64,000 nucleotides of DNA from positions 1 through 64,000 of the forward strand of contig JBGSOG010000046.1 of assembly GCA_041739225.1 (NCBI GenBank), given 5' to 3'. Each line of letters opens with the position of its first letter. Position 1 is the first letter of the stretch. The notes beneath the pieces were generated by a model, which ran no database searches, had not been told where the DNA came from, and saw only the letters and a program-made list of their open reading frames with translations. A program made the position numbers and the translations under genes. Shown in pieces: positions 26,595 through 35,808 of the stretch. This stretch comes from BOKV01 sp041739225 (GTDB lineage: Bacteria > Pseudomonadota > Alphaproteobacteria > Rhizobiales > Rhizobiaceae).

Positions 26595-26995
26595 TCAGCG
26601 CTCGCCCCCATATGGCTTGCACGGCTTGTCGTGGTTGCTATGTTTTCCTTGATCAGCCTGAAAGCATGATTGGCTGCAGGAACACCGGCATATATTGCCA
26701 CATGCAACAATACCTCACGAATGTCTTCCAGCGACGCACCAGTGTTGGCACAGGCCGCTGCATGCATGATGACTTCCTCGTCCTGGCCAAGTGCCGCAAG
26801 CAGCGCAATCGTGATCATCGACCGCTCACGCAGTGTGATGTTTGGCCGCGACCATACATGCCCCCACGCAGCTTCGGTGATCAGTTCCTGGAACGGAGCA
26901 TCGAAAACGGTCTTCGCAATCTCGGCTCGCGCCACGTGGGCGTCTCCCAGCACTTTGCGCCGGGTCTTCATGCCGGTATCGTGGCGGCTCGTCAT
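26591..26995 (-). CDS. pcaC: 4-Carboxymuconolactone decarboxylase
   Basis: This 134-residue protein is a typical carboxymuconolactone decarboxylase, with FQELITEAAWGHVWSRP, LRERSMITIALLAALG and HAAACANTGAS. It makes 3-oxoadipate enol-lactone. GGGGA precedes the ATG at 26995; a second ATG at 26971 has no ribosome site. It is the first gene of the minus-strand pca-pob operon, and a dyad with three half-sites lies about 100 bases upstream. Unlike many rhizobial clusters, no pcaD precedes it. Confidence 0.93.
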   Translation of the reverse strand: MTSRHDTGMKTRRKVLGDAHVARAEIAKTVFDAPFQELITEAAWGHVWSRPNITLRERSMITIALLAALGQDEEVIMHAAACANTGASLEDIREVLLHVAIYAGVPAANHAFRLIKENIATTTSRASHMGASAE

Positions 26996-27097
26996 CTGTT
27001 TCCCCGATTGCCGACGCAGGCAACAACCTCGCGAGGTAATTTGCTGCGCTCCTCCTGTTGAAAATTCGCATGAAAAATGTGAAATGAAAAATAAAGA

Positions 27098-27130
27098 ATA
27101 TGCGCATTTGCATATCGGTTTCGATATGCA
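27098..27130. promoter_or_regulatory. Probable operator/activator site of the pca-pob operon
   Basis: The site contains a perfect inverted repeat with nine-base arms, TGCATATCG-GTTT-CGATATGCA (27109-27130), plus a third half-site ATATGC at 27098-27103 that forms a second dyad ATATGC-N6-GCATAT with the left arm. Three related half-sites about 100-135 bases before pcaC fit binding by a LysR activator (recognition plus activation sites) or an IclR-type regulator such as PcaU, whose known site also has three repeats. The stretch 26996-27269 around it has no gene. Confidence 0.65.
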
Positions 27131-27269
27131 TTGGAGATGTTGTCATTGGCGTGTCAGGTGTAGGCGCGCGCGATTGTTCCCGCGGCCAAAAAAATTGACC
27201 TTACCAAAAATGGGGAAGTGCATCTGTATCGACGGTACCTGTGATTGTTTCGCTACCTGCTGCGCCGGA

Positions 27270-28772
27270 TCATGAAACGGGGACAGTTTGAGCCTTCATC
27301 CACGCGTCCAATGTGGCAGCTTGTTCCACTGAAAGCCGCAAACCCAGTTTGGTGCGCCGCCACAGGACATCGTCTGCCGACTGCGCCCATTCGCGGCGCA
27401 TCAGCCAGCGCACCTCCGCCTCGTACAAGTCCGCACCAAAAAGCATTCCGAGCCCGGCCGCATCCTTTGTACCGGCCAAAATCTCTTTTGCCTTGGTGCC
27501 GTAGAGGCGGGCCAGGCGCGTAGCATGGGCAGCCCCCAGAAACGGCCATTGAAACAAGATTTCGCCCGCCAGCTGGTCAAAGCCATCCACCGCAAAGTCG
27601 CCACCGGGAAGGGCAACGCCCGCGGTCCAGGGTTTTGCCTTGGCGCCGATGGTTTTGGCAATTTCGACCAGCACTGATTCTGCCAACCGGCGATAAGTGG
27701 TGATTTTGCCACCGAAAATGTTGATCAATGGCGCCCCGCCGCCAGCGGTTTCGGTTTTCAGCACGTAATCGCGTGTGGCTTCCTGTGCCTTGCTGGCACC
27801 GTCGTCGTACAGCGGGCGCACGCCGGAATAGGTCCAGACAATGTCAAGCTTTTGCACCGGCTCGCGAAAATATTCGCTGGCTCCGGCGCACAGATAGTCG
27901 ATCTCCTCGTCACTGATCGCAACCTTGGCCGGATCGCCGGTCCAGTCGTGGTCGGTGGTGCCGATCAGCGTGAGGTCACCCTCATAGGGAATGGCAAAGA
28001 AAATGCGCCCGTCGTCATTTTGGAAAAAATAGGCTCGCTCGTGATTGAACTTCTTGCGCACCACGATGTGGCTGCCTTGGACCAACCGGACTTTCTTGCC
28101 GTTTTCGCCCAGCGCCTGATTGATGAAGGCATCAACCCATGGCCCGGCAGCATTGACCAGAAGGCGGGCACGAACCATCTCAATTTGCCCGTCTTTTTCG
28201 ACGCCGATCTGCCAACCGCCGGAAATCCTTCGTGCAGAAACCACTTTCGCATGTGTCATGATCCGCGCGCCGCGGTCGGCCGCATCGCGGGCATTGAGCA
28301 CGACCAGCCGTGCGTCATTCACCCAGCAGTCCGAATATTCAAACGCCTTGGCAAATTGCGGCTTCAAAGGCTCGCCGGCCGCGTCGGTACGCAGGTCCAG
28401 CACTTTGGTGGCCGGCAGTTTCTTGCGCCCGCCAATGTGGTCGTAAAGGAACAGTCCAAGGCGAAGCAACCATGCCGGGCGCATGCCTGCATGATGGGGG
28501 AGCACAAAACGCATCGGCTGGATGATGTGCGGGGCAGCGGCCCAAAGCACCTCGCGCTCCATCAGGGCCTCGCGCACCAGCCGAAACTCATAGTGCTCAA
28601 GGTAACGCAATCCGCCGTGGATCAGCTTGGTCGACCACGAAGATGTGCCTGAAGCCAGGTCGTTCATTTCGGCCAGCGCTACCGAATACCCACGACCAAC
28701 AGCGTCGCGGGCAATGCCGCATCCATTGATGCCGCCGCCCACAATGAAGATGTCGTAGAATGTTTCAATCAT
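27270..28772 (-). CDS. glpD: Aerobic glycerol-3-phosphate dehydrogenase
   Basis: The 500-residue flavoprotein begins with the FAD motif IVGGGINGCGIARDAVGRG and continues with STKLIHGGLRYLEHYEFRLV, both diagnostic for GlpD. It also has INIFGGKITTYRRLAE in the C-terminal half. It oxidises glycerol-3-phosphate to dihydroxyacetone phosphate, passing electrons to quinones at the membrane. It overlaps glpR by four bases and lies opposite the glycerol ABC importer. A glycerol kinase gene (glpK) is not in the window. Confidence 0.95.
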   Translation of the reverse strand: MIETFYDIFIVGGGINGCGIARDAVGRGYSVALAEMNDLASGTSSWSTKLIHGGLRYLEHYEFRLVREALMEREVLWAAAPHIIQPMRFVLPHHAGMRPAWLLRLGLFLYDHIGGRKKLPATKVLDLRTDAAGEPLKPQFAKAFEYSDCWVNDARLVVLNARDAADRGARIMTHAKVVSARRISGGWQIGVEKDGQIEMVRARLLVNAAGPWVDAFINQALGENGKKVRLVQGSHIVVRKKFNHERAYFFQNDDGRIFFAIPYEGDLTLIGTTDHDWTGDPAKVAISDEEIDYLCAGASEYFREPVQKLDIVWTYSGVRPLYDDGASKAQEATRDYVLKTETAGGGAPLINIFGGKITTYRRLAESVLVEIAKTIGAKAKPWTAGVALPGGDFAVDGFDQLAGEILFQWPFLGAAHATRLARLYGTKAKEILAGTKDAAGLGMLFGADLYEAEVRWLMRREWAQSADDVLWRRTKLGLRLSVEQAATLDAWMKAQTVPVS

Positions 28773-29572
28773 GGCGACACCATCGGCGGGTTTGCGCCGG
28801 CTACCACAAGTTCGACGTTGTGGGCTTTGCAGATGTCAACGATTTCTGCGGGCGGCTCGTTGTCGGTTACAAACACGTCAATCATGGAGAAGTCCGAAAT
28901 CTTAACGGGTGCTGTGCGTTCAAATTTGAGATTGTCCGCAACAAGAATGGTCTTGCGCGATTGCGAGATGATTGTTTGCGAGACTTTGACCTCCCGCAAA
29001 TCATAGTCCAGAATTGCCCCGTCATGATCTATGGCCGAAGCGCCGATGATTGCATAGTCGACTTTGAACAGTCTCATGAAGTCAACGGTGGCCTCACCCA
29101 TGATACCGCCGTCTGAATGCCGCACCACACCTCCGGCAATGACCACTTCAGCGGACGGCGCGTCCCGCAATATGCTGGCGACATTGATGTTGTTGGTAAT
29201 GACCATCAGGCCGTGGTGACGACGCAAGGCAAGCGCTACTTGTTCAGTTGTTGTGCCGATATTGATGATCAGCGAAGAATTGTCGGGAACAAGCTTCGCC
29301 GTCGCCATGCCAATCAGCTGTTTGCCGCTTGCAGCCAGAGTTCGGCGCGCATCATAGGCAAAATTGGTGACACCGGAAGGATAAACAGCGCCGCCGTGAA
29401 CCCTTTGCAACAACTGGCGATCGCATAAATCATTGAGATCCTTGCGGATTGTTTGCGGCGTCACCCCGAAGCGGGTCGAAAGCAAATCGACATCCACGCG
29501 CCCCCTTTGACGGGCGATTTCCAGTATGTCCGTCAAGCGGGGATGAAGCGGTTCCAACAAAACACCCGTCAA
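28769..29572 (-). CDS. glpR: DeoR-family glycerol regulon repressor
   Basis: This DeoR-type regulator has a helix-turn-helix (RGRVDVDLLSTRFGVTPQTIRKDLNDLC), RVHGGAVYPSG, and a sugar-phosphate sensing domain with INIGTTTEQVALAL and ITNNINVA. It probably responds to glycerol-3-phosphate and controls glpD and the divergent importer. The start is uncertain: a TTG at 29572 or 29560 gives a normal length of 263-267 residues, whereas a GTG at 29638 adds residues unlike the family. Its stop overlaps the glpD start. Confidence 0.88.
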   Translation of the reverse strand: MTGVLLEPLHPRLTDILEIARQRGRVDVDLLSTRFGVTPQTIRKDLNDLCDRQLLQRVHGGAVYPSGVTNFAYDARRTLAASGKQLIGMATAKLVPDNSSLIINIGTTTEQVALALRRHHGLMVITNNINVASILRDAPSAEVVIAGGVVRHSDGGIMGEATVDFMRLFKVDYAIIGASAIDHDGAILDYDLREVKVSQTIISQSRKTILVADNLKFERTAPVKISDFSMIDVFVTDNEPPAEIVDICKAHNVELVVAGANPPMVSP

Positions 29573-29651
29573 ATCTTCATTTTCTTTCTTTTTTGCGCCA
29601 AAAGACCAAATACGCAAGCGAAAACGAATATATTGCACTGCACAAATTCGT

Positions 29652-29680
29652 AATTATTCTCTTGACGTTCCAAATTATTC
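29652..29680. promoter_or_regulatory. Possible GlpR operator/promoter region for glpV
   Basis: The octamer AATTATTC occurs at 29652-29659 and 29673-29680, exactly 21 bases apart (two helical turns). A related TATATTCG is present on the minus strand just before it. TTGACG lies between the repeats at 29662-29667. Its place between divergent glpR and glpV makes it a candidate DeoR-family site; the exact promoter is not resolved. Confidence 0.4.
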
Positions 29681-29769
29681 GCTTCAGGCTTGATTATCCG
29701 AGGAAGAGCGGATGGCATCACACTACATGCCGAAAAATCTGGCGAGATACGCAGCGGAGGAGAAAACCA

Positions 29770-31512
29770 ATGAAAAGGCACCTTTTGGTGTCAGCGGCAG
29801 CCATAGCGCTGTTTGCTGCCACCGGTTCAGCATGGGCCGATGAGGCCGCAGCCAAAAAATGGATCGACAGCGAATTTCAGCCCTCGACCCTGTCGAGGGA
29901 AGAGCAGCTGAAAGAAATGCAATGGTTCATCGAGGCGGCGAAACCTTTTGCCGGCATGGAAATCAACGCGCTGTCTGAAGGCATCCCGACACACACCTAT
30001 GAATCAACGGTCCTGACCAAAGCCTTTGAAGAAATCACCGGCATCAAGGTCAATCACCAGATCCTGGGTGAAGGTGAAGTCGTGCAAGCTGTGCAAACGC
30101 AGATGCAGACCAACCGCAACCTCTATGACATCTACGTCAACGACTCCGATCTGATCGGCACGCATTCGCGCCTGCAGCTCGCGGTCAATCTGTCGGATTT
30201 CATGGCAGGCGACGGCAAGGATGTCACCAATCCAGGTCTCGACCTGGCCGACTTCATGGGTACCAGCTTCACCACAGGCCCGGATGGCAAGCTCTATCAG
30301 CTCCCCGACCAGCAGTTTGCGAACCTCTACTGGTTCCGCAAAGACTGTTTCGACAAGCCGGAACTGAAGGAAAAATTCAAGGCCAAGTACGGCTACGAAC
30401 TCGGAGTCCCGGTCAATTGGTCAGCCTACGAAGACATTGCCCAGTTCTTCAATGACGACGTGAAGGAAATCGACGGCGTCAAGATTTACGGCCACATGGA
30501 CTACGGCAAGCGCGCTCCCGACCTTGGCTGGCGCATGACCGATGCATGGCTGTCGATGGCTGGCGCCGGTTCGGTCGGCGAACCCAACGGCATCCCGATC
30601 GACGAATGGGGCATCCGCATGGAAAAGGGTTCTTGCAACCCCTCGGGCGCTTCTGTGACACGCGGTGGTGAAACCAACGGCCCGGCATCGGTTTACGCCA
30701 TTGCCAAGTGGGACGAATGGCTTCGCAAATATGCTCCTCCGGGTGCAGCCGACTATGACTTCTACCAGTCACTACCGGCGCTCAGCCAGGGCAATGTAGC
30801 CCAGCAGATCTTCTGGTACACCGCATTCACCGCCGACATGGTGAAGGCGAAAGCAGACGGAAACAACACGGTTGACGATGCGGGCACACCGCTGTGGCGC
30901 ATGGCACCTTCGCCGCATGGCCCGTATTGGAAAGAAGGCCAGAAGGTCGGTTACCAGGACGTCGGTTCGTGGACCATCCTGAAGTCAACGCCAACGGACC
31001 GTGCAAAGGCAGCATGGCTGTATGCCCAGTTTGCCGTTTCCAAGACTGTCGACGTGAAGAAGAGCCAGGTGGGCCTCACATTCGCCCGTGACTCCACCGT
31101 GCGCCATGACAGCTTCACCGAACGCGCGCCAAAACTGGGTGGCCTGGTCGAGTTCTATCGCTCGCCAGACCGGGTTCGCTGGTCGCCTACAGGCATCAAC
31201 GTGCCCGATTATCCAAAGCTGGCCCAGATCTGGTGGCAGCAGATCGGTGACGTGAACTCCGGTGCCTTCACCCCGCAACAGGCGATGGATCGCCTGGCCG
31301 AGGAAATGGACATCACAATGGCCCGCATGCAGGCCGCTGATGAAGCCAACAAGACCTATGGCGGATGCGGCCCGAGGCTGAATGCGCCGAAGGATGCTGC
31401 GGAATGGCTTGGCAAGGCCGATGGCCCGAAGGCGAAGCTTGAGAATGAAAAAGAAAAAGGGATCACCATCGCCTATGATGAGCTGATCAAGCAGTGGACC
31501 ATGGCGAAGTAA
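29770..31512 (+). CDS. glpV: Glycerol ABC transporter substrate-binding protein
   Basis: The 580-residue periplasmic protein has a signal peptide (about residues 1-22, ending GSAWA). It is longer than usual family-1 sugar-binding proteins and matches the large binding protein of rhizobial glycerol importers (GlpV), for example the segments TRNLYDIYVNDSDL-like QMQTNRNLYDIYVND and QIFWYTAFTADMV. The start at 29770 follows GGAGGAG by seven bases; the frame is open far upstream but that part is not a signal peptide. It is the first gene of the importer unit, opposite glpR-glpD, and is followed by a terminator-like hairpin. Confidence 0.88.
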   Translation: MKRHLLVSAAAIALFAATGSAWADEAAAKKWIDSEFQPSTLSREEQLKEMQWFIEAAKPFAGMEINALSEGIPTHTYESTVLTKAFEEITGIKVNHQILGEGEVVQAVQTQMQTNRNLYDIYVNDSDLIGTHSRLQLAVNLSDFMAGDGKDVTNPGLDLADFMGTSFTTGPDGKLYQLPDQQFANLYWFRKDCFDKPELKEKFKAKYGYELGVPVNWSAYEDIAQFFNDDVKEIDGVKIYGHMDYGKRAPDLGWRMTDAWLSMAGAGSVGEPNGIPIDEWGIRMEKGSCNPSGASVTRGGETNGPASVYAIAKWDEWLRKYAPPGAADYDFYQSLPALSQGNVAQQIFWYTAFTADMVKAKADGNNTVDDAGTPLWRMAPSPHGPYWKEGQKVGYQDVGSWTILKSTPTDRAKAAWLYAQFAVSKTVDVKKSQVGLTFARDSTVRHDSFTERAPKLGGLVEFYRSPDRVRWSPTGINVPDYPKLAQIWWQQIGDVNSGAFTPQQAMDRLAEEMDITMARMQAADEANKTYGGCGPRLNAPKDAAEWLGKADGPKAKLENEKEKGITIAYDELIKQWTMAK

Positions 31513-31536
31513 CGTCTGGCCACCCTGACGCCAAAT

Positions 31537-31569
31537 ACCGGGGCGTGGTACGAACCGCGCCCCGGTTTT
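31537..31569 (+). terminator. Terminator or attenuator after glpV
   Basis: ACCGGGGCG / CGCCCCGGT form a nine-base stem with an inner GGT/ACC extension across one mismatch, followed by TTTT. It lies 25 bases after the glpV stop and before glpS, so partial termination would give more binding protein than ATPase and permease. Confidence 0.8.
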
Positions 31570-31617
31570 CCAGTTAAATGCCCGAAATTTCCAAGTACCT
31601 TTTGAGACTGCGCAAAG

Positions 31618-32685
31618 ATGTCACTTGAACTGAAAAATGTTTCGTTGCGGTCAGGTGCGGATATCTTCATCCACCCGACGGACCTTCGGCTTGAACGCGG
31701 TTCGTTCAACATCCTGCTGGGTACCACGCTCGCCGGAAAAACCACCCTGATGCAATTGATGGCTGCCATCCAAAAGCCGACTTCGGGCCAGATTTTCTTT
31801 GACGGCAAGGACGTGACAACGACTTCGGTGCAGAAGCGGAACGTGTCGGTCGTGTACCAGCAATTCATCAATTACCCCAATTTCAACGTCTTTGAGAACA
31901 TTGCCTCGCCGCTTCGCGTTTTGCGAATGAGCGAAGCCGAGATCCAAAAGCGGGTCGGCAAATTTGCCGAGTTGTTGAAATTGACCCCGATGCTCAATCG
32001 CAAGCCTTCCGAGCTTTCCGGTGGCCAGCAACAGCGCACAGCGCTGGCGCGAGCCCTTGTGAAGGATGCTGACCTGGTGTTGCTGGACGAGCCGTTGGCC
32101 AACCTCGATTTCAAACTGCGCGAGGAATTGCGCGAAGAGTTGCCAAGGTTGTTCGCCGACCGTGACTGCATCGTTGTTTATGCCACTACCGAGCCGAGCG
32201 AGGCACTTCTGTTTGGAGGCCACACCGCTGCCATGCATGAGGGGCGTGTTACGCAGTTCGGCCCGACCGGTGACATTTATCGCAAGCCGAAAGACCTGGT
32301 CACTGCCAAAGTGTTTTCCGAACCGCCCATGAATGTTGCAAAGGTAGTGAAAACCGGCAGCATGTTTTCGCTGGACGGTGCGATCAACTGGCTTGCACCG
32401 AGCCATGTGGCCGACCTCGCAGACGGAGCCTACACATTCGGCATTCGCCCACATCATGTGACGCCGGCCAAGCCGTCAGCCAATGCGGTTGAAGTGAATG
32501 GAACGATCAAGGTTGCCGAACTTTCAGGCTCGGAAAGCATTATTCACTTTGACATGCTGGGGAACTCTTGGGTGTCGTTGACAGCCGGTATTCATCCCTA
32601 TGCGGCTGGCAGCAACACATCACTTTTCATGGATGTTGCGCAGGGCTTCTATTTTGCCGCTGATGGCAAACTGATCGGGATGTGA
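31618..32685 (+). CDS. glpS: Glycerol ABC transporter ATPase 1 (degenerate H-switch)
   Basis: The 355-residue MalK-type ATPase has Walker A GTTLAGKTT, a full signature LSGGQQQRTALARAL, and Walker B LVLLDEPLANLD. The usual VTHDQ is replaced by ATTEP, so the H-switch histidine is a threonine (codon 32188-32190). The C-terminal part is a TOBE-like regulatory domain. It pairs with the next ATPase, whose defects are complementary. It supplies energy for glycerol import with GlpT, GlpP and GlpQ. No clear ribosome site precedes the ATG, unlike its neighbours. Confidence 0.88.
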   Translation: MSLELKNVSLRSGADIFIHPTDLRLERGSFNILLGTTLAGKTTLMQLMAAIQKPTSGQIFFDGKDVTTTSVQKRNVSVVYQQFINYPNFNVFENIASPLRVLRMSEAEIQKRVGKFAELLKLTPMLNRKPSELSGGQQQRTALARALVKDADLVLLDEPLANLDFKLREELREELPRLFADRDCIVVYATTEPSEALLFGGHTAAMHEGRVTQFGPTGDIYRKPKDLVTAKVFSEPPMNVAKVVKTGSMFSLDGAINWLAPSHVADLADGAYTFGIRPHHVTPAKPSANAVEVNGTIKVAELSGSESIIHFDMLGNSWVSLTAGIHPYAAGSNTSLFMDVAQGFYFAADGKLIGM

Positions 32686-32695
32686 GGCAAGTTGC

Positions 32696-33763
32696 ATGGC
32701 AAAAATCACCCTGAAGGATCTGCGGCATTCTTATCTTGCAAACCCGCAAACGCCTGCCGATTACGCGTTGAAGCGTCTTGATCTAGAATGGCGCGATGGC
32801 GGTGCCTATGCGCTGCTGGGACCTTCAGGTTGCGGCAAGACCACTTTGCTCAACATTATTTCCGGCTTGCTGGTTCCGAGCCATGGTCAGGTGCTTTTCG
32901 GCGAGCGGGATGTTACGCGACTGCCAACGGAAGCGAGGGACATCGCGCAGGTGTTCCAGTTCCCCGTGGTTTATGACACCATGAGTGTTTACGACAATCT
33001 GGCATTTCCCTTGAGAAATCGCGGTGTTCCAGAAGATCAGGTAGACAAGCGTGTGCGGATCATCGCCGAGATGATCGACCTCACCGGCATGCTGGAAAGG
33101 CGCGCCTCCGGCCTGACCGCGGACGGCAAGCAAAAGATATCCCTGGGTCGCGGGCTGGTACGCGAAAACGTCAATGTCATCATGTTTGACGAGCCGCTGA
33201 CGGTCATAGATCCACACCTGAAATGGCTGTTGCGCTCCAAGCTGAAAGAGCTTCACCAAAAGCTTGGTACCACGATGATCTACGTCACCCATGACCAGAC
33301 CGAAGCACTGACCTTTGCCGACCAGGTCGTCGTCATGAAAGATGGTGAAGTGGTGCAAAGCGGCACTCCGGTCGAATTGTTTGAAAAGCCGCACCATACT
33401 TTTGTTGGCCATTTCATCGGATCGCCCGGAATGAACATCATCCCCTGCCAGGTCAGCGGCGGACAGGTGCGGGTTGGCGAAAACACGATTGAAGTTGGAA
33501 ATGCCGGAAAGCTGGGCACGCGCGAGGGAATGTTTGAACTTGGTGTGCGACCGGAGTTCACCACCTTCGCAAAAACCGGTCTGCCGGTAAGCGTAGCCAA
33601 GGTAACCGACACTGGCCGCAACAAGATTGTCGACACAAGGCACGGCAAATTGTCGATCAAGCTTTTGGTCGGCAACGGCGCCGAGATCCCCTCGGAAAAT
33701 GCGCATCTAGCCTTTGATGCAGCGCATGCGCAGGTGTACGACAACGGCTGGTTGGCGGAGTGA
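32696..33763 (+). CDS. glpT: Glycerol ABC transporter ATPase 2 (degenerate signature)
   Basis: The 355-residue ATPase has consensus Walker A GPSGCGKTT, Walker B VIMFDEP and an intact H-switch in YVTHDQTEA. Its ABC signature, however, is LTADG instead of LSGGQ (33113-33127), and the D-loop reads TVIDP. A TOBE-like C-terminal domain follows. In a heterodimer with the preceding ATPase, its nucleotide site would face that partner's good signature, leaving one canonical and one degenerate site. It starts ten bases after glpS. Confidence 0.88.
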   Translation: MAKITLKDLRHSYLANPQTPADYALKRLDLEWRDGGAYALLGPSGCGKTTLLNIISGLLVPSHGQVLFGERDVTRLPTEARDIAQVFQFPVVYDTMSVYDNLAFPLRNRGVPEDQVDKRVRIIAEMIDLTGMLERRASGLTADGKQKISLGRGLVRENVNVIMFDEPLTVIDPHLKWLLRSKLKELHQKLGTTMIYVTHDQTEALTFADQVVVMKDGEVVQSGTPVELFEKPHHTFVGHFIGSPGMNIIPCQVSGGQVRVGENTIEVGNAGKLGTREGMFELGVRPEFTTFAKTGLPVSVAKVTDTGRNKIVDTRHGKLSIKLLVGNGAEIPSENAHLAFDAAHAQVYDNGWLAE

Positions 33764-33767
33764 ACCC

Positions 33768-34631
33768 ATGAACAAGACCGTCAACCAAAAAGCATGGTTT
33801 CTCGTTCTGCCCGTGGTCATCCTGGTGGCGTTCAACGCGCTCATCCCGCTGATGACCGTTGTCAATTACTCGGTGCAGGAAACCTTTGGTGACAATACGT
33901 TTTTCTGGTCCGGGGTTCGTTGGTTCGAGCAAATCCTGCAATCAGACCGGTTCTGGGCGTCCCTTGGCCGCCAGCTGTTTTTCACCTTCACCATCTTGCT
34001 CATCGAAGTGCCACTTGGTGTTGCCATCGCACTCACCATGCCGAAAAAAGGACCATGGGTTTCGGTTTGCCTGGTGCTGATGGCATTGCCGCTGCTTATT
34101 CCCTACAATGTTGTGGGGGCGATGTGGAACATTTTTGCCCTGCCGGACATCGGCCTTTTGGGCAAGTTGCTGAACTCGATCGGCTTTGATTACAATTATA
34201 CCCGCCAGACCGGTGATGCGTGGTTTACGCTCATCCTGATGGATGTTTGGCACTGGACATCGCTGGTGGTTTTGTTGGCTTATGCGGGGCTGGTTTCCAT
34301 TCCCGATGCCTACTTCCAGGCGGCAAAGATTGACGGCGCTTCAAGCTGGAAGATTTTCCGGTTCATTCAGTTGCCAAAAATGAAGCGCGTGCTGACCATA
34401 GCCATTTTGCTGCGTTTCATGGATTCGTTCAACATCTACACCGAGCCGGTTGTGCTCACCGGCGGTGGGCCCGGCAATTCGACAACGCTGCTGTCCATTG
34501 ACCTTGTGAAGATCGCCCTTGGCCAGTTTGACCTTGGGCCGGCAGCCGCGATGTCGCTGGTTTATTTCCTGATCATTTTGCTCACCAGCTGGATTTTCTA
34601 CACGCTGATGATGCGCAACGAAGAACAGTAG
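33768..34631 (+). CDS. glpP: Glycerol ABC transporter permease 1
   Basis: The 287-residue MalF-type permease has six predicted membrane helices and the cytoplasmic coupling (EAA) loop AAKIDGASSWKIFRFIQLP. Just before the last helices it has YTEPVVLTGGGPGNSTTLL, typical of CUT1 permeases. The start at 33768 is four bases after the glpT stop. A clearly related second copy lies at 35809-36678. Confidence 0.88.
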   Translation: MNKTVNQKAWFLVLPVVILVAFNALIPLMTVVNYSVQETFGDNTFFWSGVRWFEQILQSDRFWASLGRQLFFTFTILLIEVPLGVAIALTMPKKGPWVSVCLVLMALPLLIPYNVVGAMWNIFALPDIGLLGKLLNSIGFDYNYTRQTGDAWFTLILMDVWHWTSLVVLLAYAGLVSIPDAYFQAAKIDGASSWKIFRFIQLPKMKRVLTIAILLRFMDSFNIYTEPVVLTGGGPGNSTTLLSIDLVKIALGQFDLGPAAAMSLVYFLIILLTSWIFYTLMMRNEEQ

Positions 34632-34640
34632 GAGGAAGCC

Positions 34641-35441
<801 letters not shown>

Positions 35442-35452
35442 GGAGAAACATC

Positions 35453-35734
35453 ATGGGTCTGTCATGGATGGCCTGGACCTGGCCGACCGCTGCTTTTTTT
35501 GTGTTTGTGGTATTGGCGATATCTTCCATGGGCCTGTGGGAATACCGCAGTCCGGGCGGCAATCCCCGGCGGGGCGTGTTCGGGCTTGACACCACGCGCG
35601 GCGACCGCCTGTTCATTTCCATGCTCGGCAGCGCATTCATATTTCTGGCCTGGCTTGGATTGTATGGAACGCCGCTTTGGGGCGGACTGGCGATCGCCAT
35701 TGTCTGGTTTCTGTTTGTTTTCAAGAAAGTCTGA
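35453..35734 (+). CDS. glpU: Small DUF2160 membrane protein of the glycerol importer
   Basis: The 93-residue protein has three hydrophobic stretches: residues about 8-25 (AFFVFVVLAISSM), 53-70 and 73-90. Between the first two is a conserved polar part, LWEYRSPGGNPRRGVFGLDTTRGDRLF. It matches DUF2160, a small membrane family encoded with glycerol ABC genes in rhizobia. AGGAGA precedes the ATG at 35453. Its role is not established; stabilising the permease pair is a reasonable guess. It separates the first permease pair from the second. Confidence 0.82.
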   Translation: MGLSWMAWTWPTAAFFVFVVLAISSMGLWEYRSPGGNPRRGVFGLDTTRGDRLFISMLGSAFIFLAWLGLYGTPLWGGLAIAIVWFLFVFKKV

Positions 35735-35808
35735 TGCTTCGCCTGTTGCAAAATACGGGCTCCAAAACCGCAAGGCGAACAAGGCCGTAACAACCCCGGG
35801 AGTTTGAA

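Noticed and set aside
26996..27050. GGAGGAG on the minus strand followed by an in-frame ATT extension of pcaC
   Set aside because: ATT starts are very rare, and the ATG at 26995 has its own GGGGA ribosome site and gives normal PcaC length.
29449..29769. N-terminal extension of the glycerol-binding protein
   Set aside because: The frame is open but lies in the divergent promoter region; the ATG at 29770 has a strong ribosome site and begins a good signal peptide.
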